A stretch of 64,000 nucleotides of DNA from Alphaproteobacteria bacterium LSUCC0719 (GCA_040839025.1 JBFPJN010000006.1:124001-188000), one strand, 5' to 3'; shown: positions 8,725-18,392, counted from the stretch's first letter. Translations and numbers: made by a program. The notes: generated from the letters alone by a model not told the origin.

Positions 8725-10887
8725 TCAGGCACTTGCCGCGATATTGCGACGGCGCGCCAAAAGATCAAGAAGGCGGCTTGCCGCATCGGTCGATTTCGTG
8801 CCGGGCGGAAACACCGCCGCAGCACCGGCCTTTGTCAGCGCCGGCACATCGCCTGGCGGAATGACGCCGCCAACAACAAGTTCGATATGGCGCCCCTTGC
8901 CCGCATCAAGCCGGCGGCGCAGGCTTGGCACCTGGCTGAGATGGGCCGCGGCAAGGGTGGAGATTCCAACCGCATCCACATCATGTTCGATCGCCATTTC
9001 ATAGACATCGTCCGGGCTGGCGAACAGCGGTCCGATGGTGACCTCAAAACCAAGATCGGCAAAGGCCGACGCAATCACCTTCTGGCCACGGTCGTGACCA
9101 TCCTGGCCAAGCTTGGCGACCAGCAGGCGCGGTGCGCGACCAGCCGCGGCACGAAAGGCCGCAACCCGATCACGAAGAATCTCCAGATCGGCATCGGCTG
9201 CCATACGGGCTTTCCAGACACCCCGTACGCCCTTGATCTCGGCCTTGTGGCGTCCCCAGACACGGCTCAGCGCATCCGAAATCTCACCGACCGTGGCACG
9301 ATTGCGGGCCGCCTCGATGGCAAGTGGCATCAGATTGTCAGATCCCTGCGCCGCCGCCGACAGGGCATCAAGCGCCGCCGTCACCCGGGCCTGGTCGCGG
9401 CCGGCTCGCACCGCCGACAGGCGGTCGAGCTGCTGCGCGCGCACCTGGCTGTTGTCGATACGGCGCACCTGCACCTCTTCACCATCACCGGCTGTTGGGG
9501 TCGGCTGAAAGCTGTTGACGCCGATGATCCGCCGACGACCGGAATCGATTTCCGCCTGCGACGCGGTGGCGACCTCCTCGATCCGCATCTTCGGGATTCC
9601 GGCCTCGATGGCAGCCGCCATGCCACCAAGCGATTCCACCTCGGCGATATGTTCTCTGGCGCGGGCCACCAGCCCCTGGGTCAGTCTTTCGAGATGCCAC
9701 GAGCCGCCAAACGGGTCGATGACATGCGCCATATTGCCTTCGGTCTGAAGATGAAGCTGTGTATTGCGGGCGATCCGCGCCGAATAGTCGGTTGGCAGTC
9801 CAAGCGCCTCATCAAGCGAATTTGTGTGAAGCGACTGTGTGTGTCCGGCCACCGCAGCGCTGGCCTCGATACAGGTACGGGCGACATTGTTGAAAACATC
9901 CTGCGCCGCCAGCGACCATCCCGAAGTCTGGCAATGGGTCCGAAGCATCAGCGATTTCGGATCCCTGGGGGCGAAATGCGTCTGCATCAACTCGGCCCAT
10001 AGCAACCGCGCGGCACGAAGCTTGGCAATCTCCATGAAGTAATGCATGCCATTGGCAAAGAAAAAGGACAGCCGCGGCGCAAACGCATCGACATCAAGTC
10101 CGGCGGCGACCCCGGCCCGGACATATTCCAGCCCGTCGGCGAGCGTGTAGGCAAGTTCCAGATCGTTCGACGCGCCAGCCTCCTGCATGTGATAGCCGGA
10201 GACCGAGATGAAGTTGAATTTCGGCATGGCTTCTGCGCAATAGCCAAAAATATCCGACACGATCCGCATCGAGGGCGACGGGGGATAGATGTAGGTATTG
10301 CGAACCATGAATTCCTTCAGAACATCGTTCTGAATGGTGCCCGCCAGCGCCTCTGCTGCGACGCCCTGTTCTTCGGCAGCGACGATGAACATCGCCAATA
10401 CCGGCATCACCGCACCGTTCATTGTCATCGAGACGGACATCCGGTCCAGCGGAATATCGCGAAACAACAGCGCCATATCGGCAATGGAATCAATCGCGAC
10501 CCCCGCCATACCGACATCATCGGCAACCAGCGGATTGTCTGAATCATAGCCCCGATGGGTCGGCAGGTCGAATGCCACAGACAGCCCCATCTGCCCGGCG
10601 GCAAGATTGCTCTTGTAGAAGGCGTTCGATTCCTCGGCAGTCGAAAACCCGGCATATTGGCGGATCGTCCAGGGGCGGCTGGCATACATCGTGGCATAGG
10701 GGCCCCGCATGAAGGGCGCAATACCGGGAAGCCCCGCAACGGCGGCGGCCTGTGCAACCGGATCGGGCGTGGCCAGCGGCGGAATATCGATACCTTCGTC
10801 GGTTGGCACCGGCGCCGGCAGATCAGGCAGCGGCAGATCGCGCGGTGCTGGCAATGGCAGTGATCTGAAATCCGGATATCGCATCAT
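8725..10887 (-). CDS. mutB: Methylmalonyl-CoA mutase, large (catalytic) subunit
   Basis: Cobalamin-dependent isomerisation of methylmalonyl-CoA and succinyl-CoA. The 720-residue protein has an N-terminal TIM barrel binding CoA ([36 protein letters not shown]) and a C-terminal B12-binding domain with the axial-ligand motif GQDGHDRG (His near residue 598). It overlaps the small-subunit gene by four bases (ATGA), so the pair is translationally coupled. It closes a propionyl-CoA route that acrylate from DMSP (dddP/acuI in this window) would feed. No meaB chaperone or propionyl-CoA carboxylase is nearby. Confidence 0.97.
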   Translation of the reverse strand: MMRYPDFRSLPLPAPRDLPLPDLPAPVPTDEGIDIPPLATPDPVAQAAAVAGLPGIAPFMRGPYATMYASRPWTIRQYAGFSTAEESNAFYKSNLAAGQMGLSVAFDLPTHRGYDSDNPLVADDVGMAGVAIDSIADMALLFRDIPLDRMSVSMTMNGAVMPVLAMFIVAAEEQGVAAEALAGTIQNDVLKEFMVRNTYIYPPSPSMRIVSDIFGYCAEAMPKFNFISVSGYHMQEAGASNDLELAYTLADGLEYVRAGVAAGLDVDAFAPRLSFFFANGMHYFMEIAKLRAARLLWAELMQTHFAPRDPKSLMLRTHCQTSGWSLAAQDVFNNVARTCIEASAAVAGHTQSLHTNSLDEALGLPTDYSARIARNTQLHLQTEGNMAHVIDPFGGSWHLERLTQGLVARAREHIAEVESLGGMAAAIEAGIPKMRIEEVATASQAEIDSGRRRIIGVNSFQPTPTAGDGEEVQVRRIDNSQVRAQQLDRLSAVRAGRDQARVTAALDALSAAAQGSDNLMPLAIEAARNRATVGEISDALSRVWGRHKAEIKGVRGVWKARMAADADLEILRDRVAAFRAAAGRAPRLLVAKLGQDGHDRGQKVIASAFADLGFEVTIGPLFASPDDVYEMAIEHDVDAVGISTLAAAHLSQVPSLRRRLDAGKGRHIELVVGGVIPPGDVPALTKAGAAAVFPPGTKSTDAASRLLDLLARRRNIAASA

Positions 10888-12473
10888 TCAGCACCCCGCG
10901 CACCGGCAAGCATGGCCAGCAAAGCCAGCCTGTCGTCTGCCCGCAGCAGATCCTCACCCTTGATGAAGCGGGCCGCCGGCAAACCGGCAGGCGGCGCGTC
11001 GACACCGCAGCCAATCACCCAATCGGGGCGCGCCGCATCAATGCCGGCGTCTCCTTGTGGCAGGGTCACGGCATCAAGCCCGGCGATGGCAAGATGACGG
11101 CGGATGGCGTCCTCCCCGGCGGCCTCTGCGCCACGCAGAATCAGCAGCCGAGGCGTGTTTTGGCTGGCGGCACGCCGGATATCCTCGACCAGGGCGGCCG
11201 GGCGTCTGACATCGGCAAATGCTGGCAGCACCGCCGAGACCATTTCGCTTCGCGGTTGCAGCGTCACGCCAAGAATTCTGGTGTCTCCCTTGCGAAGACT
11301 CGATTCACGCGCTGTTGCAGCATTGTCAGCCCATTCATCTATCAGCCCGGATTTGCGTGCCGCAGCCAGCCCGCCAGCCTGTTCAATCTGTTGGAAGCAA
11401 CGCCACCCTGCGGCAGCAAGCCCGGCAGTGCGCGATTCGATGAACGGCGCGCCGGCTGCCGGATCGAGACTGGCCTGAAGATGCGATTCCGCCATCATCA
11501 TCACCTGTGCGAGCCGCGCGATACGGCGCGCACCCGCACTTTCACCGGTCAGCACATCATGCCCGAACCCCGCCATCGCATCGGCCCCGCCAATTGCCCC
11601 GCCGAGAAGCGCCGTTGTCATCCGCAGCATATTCACTTCCGCATCAAGTACAGACATCATCCGCAATGATGCCTGACCACGGATGGGAAGCGGCATCGGG
11701 TCAATGCCGCAGCCCGCAAGCAGCCCGTCCCAAAGCCGCCGCATCGCACGGCAGACGACAATGCCGGCAAACATGTCAGCCGGCAGGGCGAGACGCGCCG
11801 CGATCCTCGCCGCCATCCGGGCCATGTCCCGGCCAGCCGCATCAGCATCGCGAAGCACCGCCGCACAGCCGGCCGTCACCAGTCCGATTTCCTGGGCCGC
11901 GCTCACCCCTTTGTTGTGCGCTGTCCAGCCATCACTCAGAATCAGCCGATGCGGTGCGGGTGAATCGGCATCAAGTTCCATCGCCGCGGCAAACCCGTCC
12001 ACCGGGTCGAGGCCAAGGTCGATCCGGGTGCGTGCCGCCCCGTCACCGGCAAGTGCCAGCAGACGCCGATAATGCAGGGGCGTTGCCGCCGCGCCATCAA
12101 GGCTCAGCCCCACCGCCGGCAGGACCACACCGTCCAGCTGGACCTCCAATGCCCTGGCATCACCTGTTGTCAGGGCAAGGCCGGTCGCGCCGCTTGCCAG
12201 CGATTCAAGAATTTCGGCGTTATCCATATCCGGCGTGACGGTCTGGATGACCTGCCACCCTTCGGCAAGACGGGTCTGCGGGGCCGCCGGAAGGTAAAAT
12301 GGAGATGCTGTCGCCTGATCCGGAACCTGATACAGGGCATGAATGACAAGGCCGTCCTCGTCACGGCGATCCAGGCTGTCTGGCGTCGCGCCTTTGAGAA
12401 TCCGCTCGACCTTCGCCGTCCAGTGCGCGATATCGGCCGGCTCAAAATCCACTTTGGTGCTGGAGATGTGCAT
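10884..12473 (-). CDS. mutA: Methylmalonyl-CoA mutase, small subunit
   Basis: Non-catalytic partner of the heterodimeric mutase, 529 residues. It shares the mutase fold but is poorly conserved and lacks the DXHXXG cobalamin motif, as expected for MutA. Start at [10 protein letters not shown]; an upstream in-frame ATG (12551) would overlap the divergent glycosyltransferase start and is not favoured. First gene of a mutA-mutB(-sufE) run with a four-base overlap to mutB. Paired subunits are common in alphaproteobacteria, though some members use a single fused or homodimeric enzyme. Confidence 0.92.
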   Translation of the reverse strand: MHISSTKVDFEPADIAHWTAKVERILKGATPDSLDRRDEDGLVIHALYQVPDQATASPFYLPAAPQTRLAEGWQVIQTVTPDMDNAEILESLASGATGLALTTGDARALEVQLDGVVLPAVGLSLDGAAATPLHYRRLLALAGDGAARTRIDLGLDPVDGFAAAMELDADSPAPHRLILSDGWTAHNKGVSAAQEIGLVTAGCAAVLRDADAAGRDMARMAARIAARLALPADMFAGIVVCRAMRRLWDGLLAGCGIDPMPLPIRGQASLRMMSVLDAEVNMLRMTTALLGGAIGGADAMAGFGHDVLTGESAGARRIARLAQVMMMAESHLQASLDPAAGAPFIESRTAGLAAAGWRCFQQIEQAGGLAAARKSGLIDEWADNAATARESSLRKGDTRILGVTLQPRSEMVSAVLPAFADVRRPAALVEDIRRAASQNTPRLLILRGAEAAGEDAIRRHLAIAGLDAVTLPQGDAGIDAARPDWVIGCGVDAPPAGLPAARFIKGEDLLRADDRLALLAMLAGARGAE

Positions 12474-12550
12474 CGGTTTCTTTCTCAAGCTTGCCGGGCT
12501 ATAGTCCCGGCAGAAAGCCGCCAGGTGAAACGCAGCTCCGAGGATAGCCA

Positions 12551-14065
12551 ATGCCGGCGGTCAACGCCACATCTGATTGTGCCGAAACGGGGCGCTGGAC
12601 CCGGCCAGACCGGCTGGTTTTCGGCCTTCTTGTGGCGGCAGCGGTACTGCGCAGCATCGGTATTGTCCTCAGCCCGCTGGAGCTTGGCGTCGATGAAGCT
12701 CAATACTGGCTGTGGAGCAACGAATTCGCCTTTGGCTATTATACAAAGCCCCCCCTGACCAGCTGGATCATCGGTATCTCGCACCAGCTGTTTGGCCATC
12801 ATGTCTGGGCTGTCAGGCTGCCGGCGCCCTGGCTGCATCTTCTGACAGCCCTGATTCTGTGGCGGGCGGCCTTCTGGTCGGGCGGCCCCGCGGCAGGGCG
12901 CATGGCGGCGCTGTTGTGGACCTGCCTGCCGGCGGTGGCGCTTGGCAGTTTCGTCATTTCGACCGATACCCCGCTGTTGCTGTTCTGGTCGCTTGGCATG
13001 ATGGCGCTGATCGGGGGCGTGACAGGCCGCCTTGGAATGAACCGCGCCATGACGTTTGCCGGCGGTGCCTTTGGGGTCGCGCTTCTTGGCAAATATGCCG
13101 CCATCTACGGCCTGATCGGGGTGGTGCTGTTCTGGGGGGTGGACCGGCTTTGTGGCAAGCGGACCATCTCGCCGTCAGCACTGCTGATCTTCGCCGTCTC
13201 GATGGGCATTGCCGCCAGCCCGAATCTGCTGTGGAACCTTGTGAATGATTTCACCACCGTCAGACATCTTGGTGACAACGCCAATCTGGACCGCCAGAGT
13301 CATGATCCGCTGAACAGTCTGCTCTTTCTTGGTGCGCAGTTCGCCACTGCCGGCCCGCTGGTCTTTGCGTTGATGCTGGGCATCGTCACAGCTGGACGGG
13401 ATCAGATGACGCGGCTGCTTCTGTGCCTGTCATTGCCCGTGATCATCATTATCATGATCCAGGCCTATCTCAGCGAGGCCAACGCAAACTGGGCGCTGGC
13501 AGCGATGCCGGCCCTGGTGGTGTGGCTGGCGGGATGGTTGGCGGGATGGCTGGCGGGAGGGGGCGATGATGGTGTGGCGCTGACACGAAGACGCCTTGGC
13601 ATCGCCGCGCTGGCCATCAATGCGGCCCTGTCTTTCACCATTCTGGCGGTAACGCTGGCCGGTTCGCTCGGCCCGCTGACACCTGATTCCGACCCGCTGC
13701 GCCGACAGCGGGGATGGCACCAGCTGGCCGCCGACAGCGCCGCCGCGCTGGCCCGTCATGACGCGACCACATTGATTGCCGACAGGCGCGCCTCGGCCGC
13801 ATTGCTGAGCTGGCATTTCCACGGCACCGGCATTGATGTGCTGGTACATGATCGGGACGGCGTGCCAAGCAATCATTTCGAGCAGAATCTGGCCTGGACC
13901 AGGCAACCGGGCCGACGGTTGATCAGCCTTGGCGACAACAGCGTTCCACCGGCGATCGAGAATATCATCTGGGTGACGTCACCGCCGGCGCTGATCTCGG
14001 CCGCCGCGATCAGCCGCAACAGGACGCGGCGCCTGTATCTGCATCAGGGTGTCGAGTCAGACTAG
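12551..14065 (+). CDS. GT39/ArnT-like membrane glycosyltransferase
   Basis: Integral-membrane transferase of 504 residues using polyprenyl-phosphate sugars at the periplasmic side. The first periplasmic loop carries the acidic signature GVDEAQYWLWS, as in PMT_2/ArnT proteins, and about ten hydrophobic segments follow (e.g. LVFGLLVAAAVLRSIGIVL). GAGGA precedes the ATG by six bases. It is divergent from mutA and converges on mntR with a shared CTAG double stop. A run of three WLAG units comes from a 12-bp tandem repeat. The acceptor (lipid A, other glycolipid or protein) is unknown. Confidence 0.85.
   Translation: MPAVNATSDCAETGRWTRPDRLVFGLLVAAAVLRSIGIVLSPLELGVDEAQYWLWSNEFAFGYYTKPPLTSWIIGISHQLFGHHVWAVRLPAPWLHLLTALILWRAAFWSGGPAAGRMAALLWTCLPAVALGSFVISTDTPLLLFWSLGMMALIGGVTGRLGMNRAMTFAGGAFGVALLGKYAAIYGLIGVVLFWGVDRLCGKRTISPSALLIFAVSMGIAASPNLLWNLVNDFTTVRHLGDNANLDRQSHDPLNSLLFLGAQFATAGPLVFALMLGIVTAGRDQMTRLLLCLSLPVIIIIMIQAYLSEANANWALAAMPALVVWLAGWLAGWLAGGGDDGVALTRRRLGIAALAINAALSFTILAVTLAGSLGPLTPDSDPLRRQRGWHQLAADSAAALARHDATTLIADRRASAALLSWHFHGTGIDVLVHDRDGVPSNHFEQNLAWTRQPGRRLISLGDNSVPPAIENIIWVTSPPALISAAAISRNRTRRLYLHQGVESD
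13527..13560. repeat. 12-bp tandem repeat, about 2.8 copies, within coding sequence
   Basis: Consecutive TGGCGGGATGGY units inside a membrane segment of the GT39 protein encode WLAG three times. The unit is a multiple of three, so copy-number change would keep the frame while lengthening a transmembrane helix. Confidence 0.85.
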
Positions 14066-14526
14066 ATCCGACCCTGCTCGGTAATTCTGGCAAACACCGC
14101 CAAGGTTTCCTCGCTGACATGATGCTCGACCCCCTCGGCATCCTCTTCTGCAATATCAAGAGGCACGCCGATGGTGACCAGAAAATCGCGCACAATCCGA
14201 TGTCGTTCCCGACTGGCCTCGGCAAGCGCCCTGCCAGCTTCGGTCAGAAAGATCGACCGATAGGGGCGTGTCTCGACAAGATCCTCGCGCTGCAGACGCC
14301 GGATGATGGCATTCACAGTCGGGCTGGTCACCCCGAAACGGGCCGCCAGATCAACCGTGCGCGCCTCGCCCGTTTCAGCGATCAGATCGGAAATCATCTC
14401 GACATAGTCCTCGGCCACTTCAGACTGATGGGCCCGCCTGATGCGATCGAATCGTGCCGCGCTGTTTGCGACCTCCGGCGTGGTCTTGGCCGGCGTGGTC
14501 TTGGGCGTGGTCTTGCTGTCTGACAT
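14062..14526 (-). CDS. mntR: Manganese-responsive regulator MntR (DtxR family)
   Basis: Mn2+-sensing repressor, 154 residues. A Lys/Thr-rich N-terminal tail precedes a winged helix (TVDLAARFGVTSPTVNAIIRRL). The metal ligands of characterised MntR are all recognisable: Asp and Glu in AEDYVEMI, His in RHRIV, and the Glu-Gly-x-Glu-His cluster in DAEGVEHH. GAGG lies six bases before the chosen ATG. It converges with the GT39 gene on one CTAG. No mntH is adjacent; the AT-rich upstream region may be its own operator. Confidence 0.9.
   Translation of the reverse strand: MSDSKTTPKTTPAKTTPEVANSAARFDRIRRAHQSEVAEDYVEMISDLIAETGEARTVDLAARFGVTSPTVNAIIRRLQREDLVETRPYRSIFLTEAGRALAEASRERHRIVRDFLVTIGVPLDIAEEDAEGVEHHVSEETLAVFARITEQGRI
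14478..14515. repeat. 12-13-bp degenerate repeat in the mntR N-terminus
   Basis: Three near-identical GGCGTGGTCTTG units on the plus strand encode the KTT-P repeats (KTTPKTTPAKTTPE) of MntR's N-terminal tail. This is another case of short tandem amplification, here giving a low-complexity basic extension absent from typical MntR. Confidence 0.75.
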
Positions 14527-14567
14527 GATAGGCCTCGGCAGTTTCACTGTTTATAAAGAGGTTAAAC

Positions 14568-14589
14568 AAATTTAGCCATACCGAAATTT
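14568..14589. promoter_or_regulatory. AT-rich spaced AAATTT pair upstream of mntR
   Basis: Two AAATTT hexamers (14568-14573 and 14584-14589) lie 10 bases apart in an AT-rich stretch (14545-14620) upstream of mntR. Fur/MntR-type operators are AT-rich dyads, so an autoregulatory site is possible. The rest of 14527-14760 shows no gene. Confidence 0.3.
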
Positions 14590-14760
14590 TTTGGATTTTT
14601 TATATTTTTACCAATTCCGGCGATCGAAACCCCCGGCAGAACGCCGCCTTTGACCTGCCGCAAGGCGGTTGCCTATGCAGCATGACTTGGATAAAGTCCG
14701 ACCCATTCAGAGCGCCGGCCCACAGGCCACGGTGCCAGCTTTGCGACCGATGGAGTTTCC

Positions 14761-15006
14761 ATGGATCAATCAACGCAGACCGAACTGGAGGCCGCCGCGT
14801 TCCGGCGCCTTGTCGCGCATCTTCAGGAACGTACCGACGTTCAGAATATCGACATGATGAATCTGGCGGGGTTCTGCCGGAACTGTCTGTCGCGCTGGTA
14901 CCGTGAAGCGGCGGGGGAACACGGGCTGGACATCGATGACAAGGCGGCACGCGCCACCGTCTATGGTATGGATTACGCCGAGTGGAAGGCGAAATACCAG
15001 ACTTAA
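14761..15006 (+). CDS. DUF1244 family protein, apparently shortened by an in-frame stop
   Basis: Small protein of 81 residues. It closely fits the DUF1244 family of proteobacteria: RTDVQNIDMMNLAGFCRNCL, SRWYREAA, and YGMDYAEWKAKYQT near the end, with conserved Cys residues in GFCRNC. Family members normally continue about 20 residues beyond the YQT position. Here TAA follows QT, but the same frame then reads 18 more family-like codons to TGA at 15061-15063. Function of the family is not known. It is followed 31 bp later by gapR, as often in alphaproteobacteria. Confidence 0.85.
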   Translation: MDQSTQTELEAAAFRRLVAHLQERTDVQNIDMMNLAGFCRNCLSRWYREAAGEHGLDIDDKAARATVYGMDYAEWKAKYQT

Positions 15007-15063
15007 GCGACGGCCGAGCAGCGGGAAAAATACGAAGCCATTCACAATCACGGCGACAAGTGA
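15007..15063 (+). other. In-frame 3' remainder of the DUF1244 gene beyond the TAA
   Basis: Codons directly after the TAA (15004-15006) read ATAEQREKYEAIHNHGDK and then TGA. This resembles the usual DUF1244 C-terminus, a charged helix ending near His/Asp residues. One base change (GAA or CAA to TAA) would explain the break. A sequencing error, a tolerated truncation, or readthrough could each account for it. Confidence 0.75.
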
Positions 15064-15094
15064 CGCCGTACGGACTCCACGGGGATAACATATC

Positions 15095-15346
15095 ATGGCA
15101 CTCATCGCAGGCACCGGCGCCGGCGCCGACCAGCTGACACAATATATCGAGCGGATCGAGCGCCTCGAGGAAGAAAAGCGCGCCCTGATGGCCGACATTC
15201 GTGATGTCTATGCCGAAGCAAAGGCAACAGGCTTTGACCCGAAAATCATGCGCCAGCTTGTCAAGATGCGGGCCATGGACCGGGATCTGCTGCAGGAACA
15301 GGACGAATTGCTGCAGACCTACCGCGCCGCGGTTGGCCTCGTCTGA
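15095..15346 (+). CDS. gapR: GapR-like nucleoid-associated protein (DUF2312)
   Basis: DNA-binding protein of 83 residues. The family (UPF0335/DUF2312) is characteristic of alphaproteobacteria. In Caulobacter, GapR binds overtwisted AT-rich DNA ahead of forks and RNA polymerase. The sequence shows the coiled-coil start DQLTQYIERIERLEEEKRAL and the conserved GFDPKIMRQLVKMR segment. A GGGGAT stretch precedes the ATG. Located between the DUF1244 gene and pyrF, 14 bp before the latter. Confidence 0.93.
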   Translation: MALIAGTGAGADQLTQYIERIERLEEEKRALMADIRDVYAEAKATGFDPKIMRQLVKMRAMDRDLLQEQDELLQTYRAAVGLV

Positions 15347-15360
15347 CGGCGGCACAGCGC

Positions 15361-16263
15361 ATGACGGTGGATCATTTCGGCTGCAGACTCACCGACGCCA
15401 TCCGCAGTACGGGAACCCCGCTCTGTATGGGGATCGATCCCCATCTGTCGATGATGCCAAAGCTGTTTGGCGATGTCAGCACGACCGCAAGCCCGGCGAC
15501 AATCCGCGCCATTGAAGATTTCTCGATGGCCTGTCTGGAGATGGCCAGAGGCCGGGTTGCCGCCATCAAGCCGCAAGCTGCCTTCTTCGAGGCCCAGGGC
15601 CCCGACGGCATGCATGTGCTGGCCAGACTTGGACGCGCCGCGATTGACGCCGGCGTTCTGGTCATCATGGACGCCAAGCGCAATGATATCGGCAGCACCA
15701 ACGCTGCCTATGCCGATGCCTGGATTGGCCATGATGCGGCCTTCCCCAGCGACGCCTTGACGGTCAATGCCTATCTTGGACTGGATACGCTGGACCCGCT
15801 TCTGGCGCGTGCCGACCGGCAGGGGGCCGGTCTGTTCGTGCTGACCCGCACCAGCAACCCTGGCGCCGGTGATCTTCAGGACCTCAATGTCGACGGCGCG
15901 CCGCTGTTCCATCATCTGGCAGCAGGGCTTGCACCACTGGCGGCAGCGCGGGTGGGCGAAGCCGGGCTGTCTTCGCTTGGCATCGTTGCCGGCGCCACCT
16001 GGCCGGAAGAAGCCCGCGCCCTGCGCCAGATCCTGCCAAACGCGCCTTTCCTTGTGCCGGGGTTCGGTGCCCAGGGTGCCGGCGCTGCCCAGGCGCTTGC
16101 CGGACTGACCGGCGGCCCGCAAGGGCCGGAAGGCGGGCTTGTGAACAGCACGCGGGGATTGATATTCCCAGCCGGCGCTGCTGATGCCGGATCTATCGGC
16201 GACTGGCAGGCCGCCATTGGCGAGGCCATCGAGGCCAGCCGAGCCGCGCTTGGCAACGCCTGA
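15361..16263 (+). CDS. pyrF: Orotidine-5'-phosphate decarboxylase (type 2)
   Basis: Last step of UMP synthesis: decarboxylation of OMP. The 300-residue length and the motif LVIMDAKRNDIGST (catalytic Asp104-Lys106-Asp109 set) fit the longer type 2 subfamily rather than the E. coli type. The opening LCMGIDPHLSMM forms the first phosphate-barrel strand. No clear Shine-Dalgarno; it lies 14 bp after gapR and may be cotranscribed. A 7-bp stem at 16321-16342 lies downstream. Confidence 0.93.
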   Translation: MTVDHFGCRLTDAIRSTGTPLCMGIDPHLSMMPKLFGDVSTTASPATIRAIEDFSMACLEMARGRVAAIKPQAAFFEAQGPDGMHVLARLGRAAIDAGVLVIMDAKRNDIGSTNAAYADAWIGHDAAFPSDALTVNAYLGLDTLDPLLARADRQGAGLFVLTRTSNPGAGDLQDLNVDGAPLFHHLAAGLAPLAAARVGEAGLSSLGIVAGATWPEEARALRQILPNAPFLVPGFGAQGAGAAQALAGLTGGPQGPEGGLVNSTRGLIFPAGAADAGSIGDWQAAIGEAIEASRAALGNA

Positions 16264-16320
16264 CAGTTTCAGGACTCTTTCCTCATCTTCACATGCGCGT
16301 TACCGGGGATTTTCATCCTT

Positions 16321-16342
16321 CGGTGCGGGTCTTAACGCACCG
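16321..16342. terminator. Hairpin downstream of pyrF (weak terminator candidate)
   Basis: CGGTGCG and CGCACCG form a 7-bp perfect stem around an 8-base loop, 60 bp after the pyrF stop. No T-run follows, so it may instead be part of the 5' leader of the cold-shock-domain gene, whose leader (16343-16481) is unusually long. The rest of 16264-16481 shows no gene. Confidence 0.35.
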
Positions 16343-16481
16343 CATCCTTGTGTTTCGGTGTGGAGGCAAATTTTGTGGTGCCTGTCACGCCCGGTGTGAT
16401 GCCCTCTGGTCTGCAGTGACTGTCGGGAGGGGGCGAGGCGATTACCGGTGTCGTGCGCAAGGCTGCCCAGGAAAGACGACT

Positions 16482-16982
16482 ATGACAAAGGATGTGGCAA
16501 CCCGCGATACGTCGCAGGATATCGAAACCGGCCAGGGGCAATTGGTCTGGTACAATGAACGCAAAGGGTATGGATTCGTCAGGATCGGCGAGGAAGAGAT
16601 ATTCCTTCACCGTTCGACCCTTGACCGGTTTGGACTGGTCCGCCTGCTGACGGGCGATCAGATCACCGTGTCGTTGAGCACCAACGAGCATGGCAAGGTG
16701 ATCAAGGATCTGCTGTCGGTCGAACGGCCGGTGACCCCGACCCCGCCGGTGGCGTCGGAGCCGGAGGAAGGCGAGGTGCGTGCCGTCGTCAAATTCTTCA
16801 ATGACCTTCGTGGCTATGGCTTTGTGACCACCGACACCTCTGATGAGGATGTGTTTGTTCACTCGCGCGTTCTGAATGATTGTGGATTCCATTCGCTGAT
16901 CCAGGGTCAGAAGCTGCTGGTCAAGGTCGATTCCTCCAGCCGCGGACTGCAGGTGAATTCAGTCCGGCTATTGAGTGAGTGA
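16482..16982 (+). CDS. Double cold-shock-domain protein
   Basis: Cytoplasmic RNA/ssDNA-binding protein of 166 residues with two cold shock domains joined by an acidic Pro-rich linker (VTPTPPVASEPEEGE). Domain 1 (about 20-75) has a degenerate RNP1 (KGYGFVRI); domain 2 (about 90-166) has GYGFVTTDT and DVFVHSRVL. Such tandem-CSD proteins are typical of alphaproteobacteria. AGGA lies nine bases before the ATG; a longer in-frame start (16293) is unlikely. The stop codon lies inside a GAGT repeat. Confidence 0.9.
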   Translation: MTKDVATRDTSQDIETGQGQLVWYNERKGYGFVRIGEEEIFLHRSTLDRFGLVRLLTGDQITVSLSTNEHGKVIKDLLSVERPVTPTPPVASEPEEGEVRAVVKFFNDLRGYGFVTTDTSDEDVFVHSRVLNDCGFHSLIQGQKLLVKVDSSSRGLQVNSVRLLSE

Positions 16983-17000
16983 GTAAGTGAGTGAGCGAGC
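16973..17000. repeat. GAGT microsatellite (7 units) over the CSD gene stop
   Basis: Seven tetranucleotide units (GAGT, with AAGT and two GAGC variants) span the last two codons and the stop of the cold-shock gene. GAGT repeats read TGA in every frame within four codons, so slippage would still terminate translation quickly. Confidence 0.9.
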
Positions 17001-17152
17001 CTGTCTGACGGATCTGTCGGCATGACAGCCGGACACCGCAAGGGCCCGACAAGAAAGCATTTCGCTTTCACGCAGGACGCGACTAGAGTCACATAACGGC
17101 GCGCGGTGCGGCCTTGTGCCCGCACGGCAACGAACCACGGCAGCGTCCCATC

Positions 17153-18376
17153 ATGACATCACATTCCTCAGGCGGCACAAGGCCGGATATCTGGCTACGG
17201 GTACTCATTGCCAGCGCCGCGCTTGTGACCATCACCTTTGGCATCAGACAGGTATTCGGACTGTTTGTCGTGCCGCTTTCGAACACGCTTGGCAGCGGCG
17301 TTCAGCTGGTGGCGCTTGCGATTGCGGTGCAGAACCTTGTCTGGGGGTTTTCCTCGCCATTATTCGGTGCCCTTGCCGACCGGATCGGTGCCTGGAAAGT
17401 GGCCATCCTCGGCGCGGCCATCTACACAGCCGGCCTGCTGGCAAGCGCCCTGCTTGTCACCCCGACCGGGCTGTTCCTCGGCCAGGCGCTGATCGGTCTG
17501 GGGCTCGGCAGTGCCGGCATTTCCATCGCCATTGGCGCGGTCGGCCGGGTGGTGCCGCCGGCGCGGCGCTCGCTGGCCTTTGGGCTTGTGACCAGCTTCG
17601 GTTCCTTTGGCCAGTTCGCGCTGCTGCCGGTGACACAGATGCTGATGAGCGAACATGGCTGGCAGACGGCGCTGCTGTTGCTGTCCTTCCTGACCGCGGC
17701 GGGAATGGCGGTGGCATTCGGCATTCGCGGCGCACCAGCCGCCAGGACAACCGATATTGTCGAACTGACAACCGGCGAGGCGCTTCGCGCGGCGGTGGCA
17801 AGCCGGGACTATCTGCTGCTGACAGCCGGATTCTTTGTCTGCGGATTGCAGCTGGTATTCACCACCACACATCTTCCGGTGTTTCTTGGCGACCGCGGCG
17901 TGCCACCCCACATTGCCAGCTGGGCGCTGGCGCTGATCGGGCTGTTCAACATTGTCGGGGCGTTCATCTGCGGCTGGCTTGGCGGAAAAGTCTCGAAGCG
18001 AAAGACGCTTGCCACGGTGTATCTGCTTCGCGGTGCCATTATATGCGGATTTCTGTTGCTGCCCGTTACGCCGGCATCAGCACTTGTGTTCGGCGCCGCG
18101 ATGGGGCTGCTGTGGCTTGGCACAATTCCACTGACAAGTGGGCTTATCGTCGTATTTTTCGGTCCCAGGCATCTCAGCATGCTGTACGGGATTGCCTTTG
18201 CCTCCCATCAGGTGGGCTCGTTCTTCGGCTCGTGGCTGGGCGGCGTGGTCTACGACATCACAGGGGCTTACGATGTGATGTGGTGGCTGAATATCGGGGC
18301 GGCGCTGTTTGCCTTTGCCGTCAACTGGATCATCCGGGAACAGGCCGTCAGCGACAGGCCCGCGATGGCAACCTGA
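17153..18376 (+). CDS. MFS transporter
   Basis: Inner-membrane major facilitator of about 407 residues with 12 predicted segments. The loop 2-3 signature appears as GALADRIGAWKV and a matching loop in the second half as GWLGGKVSKRKTLA. It resembles the oxalate/formate antiporter-like and monocarboxylate-type MFS groups, but the substrate cannot be assigned. The ATG at 17153 lacks a clear Shine-Dalgarno; an in-frame start at 17114 adds 13 polar residues. It converges with trxB (16 bp gap). Confidence 0.85.
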   Translation: MTSHSSGGTRPDIWLRVLIASAALVTITFGIRQVFGLFVVPLSNTLGSGVQLVALAIAVQNLVWGFSSPLFGALADRIGAWKVAILGAAIYTAGLLASALLVTPTGLFLGQALIGLGLGSAGISIAIGAVGRVVPPARRSLAFGLVTSFGSFGQFALLPVTQMLMSEHGWQTALLLLSFLTAAGMAVAFGIRGAPAARTTDIVELTTGEALRAAVASRDYLLLTAGFFVCGLQLVFTTTHLPVFLGDRGVPPHIASWALALIGLFNIVGAFICGWLGGKVSKRKTLATVYLLRGAIICGFLLLPVTPASALVFGAAMGLLWLGTIPLTSGLIVVFFGPRHLSMLYGIAFASHQVGSFFGSWLGGVVYDITGAYDVMWWLNIGAALFAFAVNWIIREQAVSDRPAMAT

Positions 18377-18392
18377 ACCCCGACATCCCCAA

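Noticed and set aside
8482-10002. 506-residue open frame on the plus strand
   Set aside because: It lies wholly antisense to mutB and sufE, has no family motif, and long antisense frames are expected in GC-rich coding DNA.
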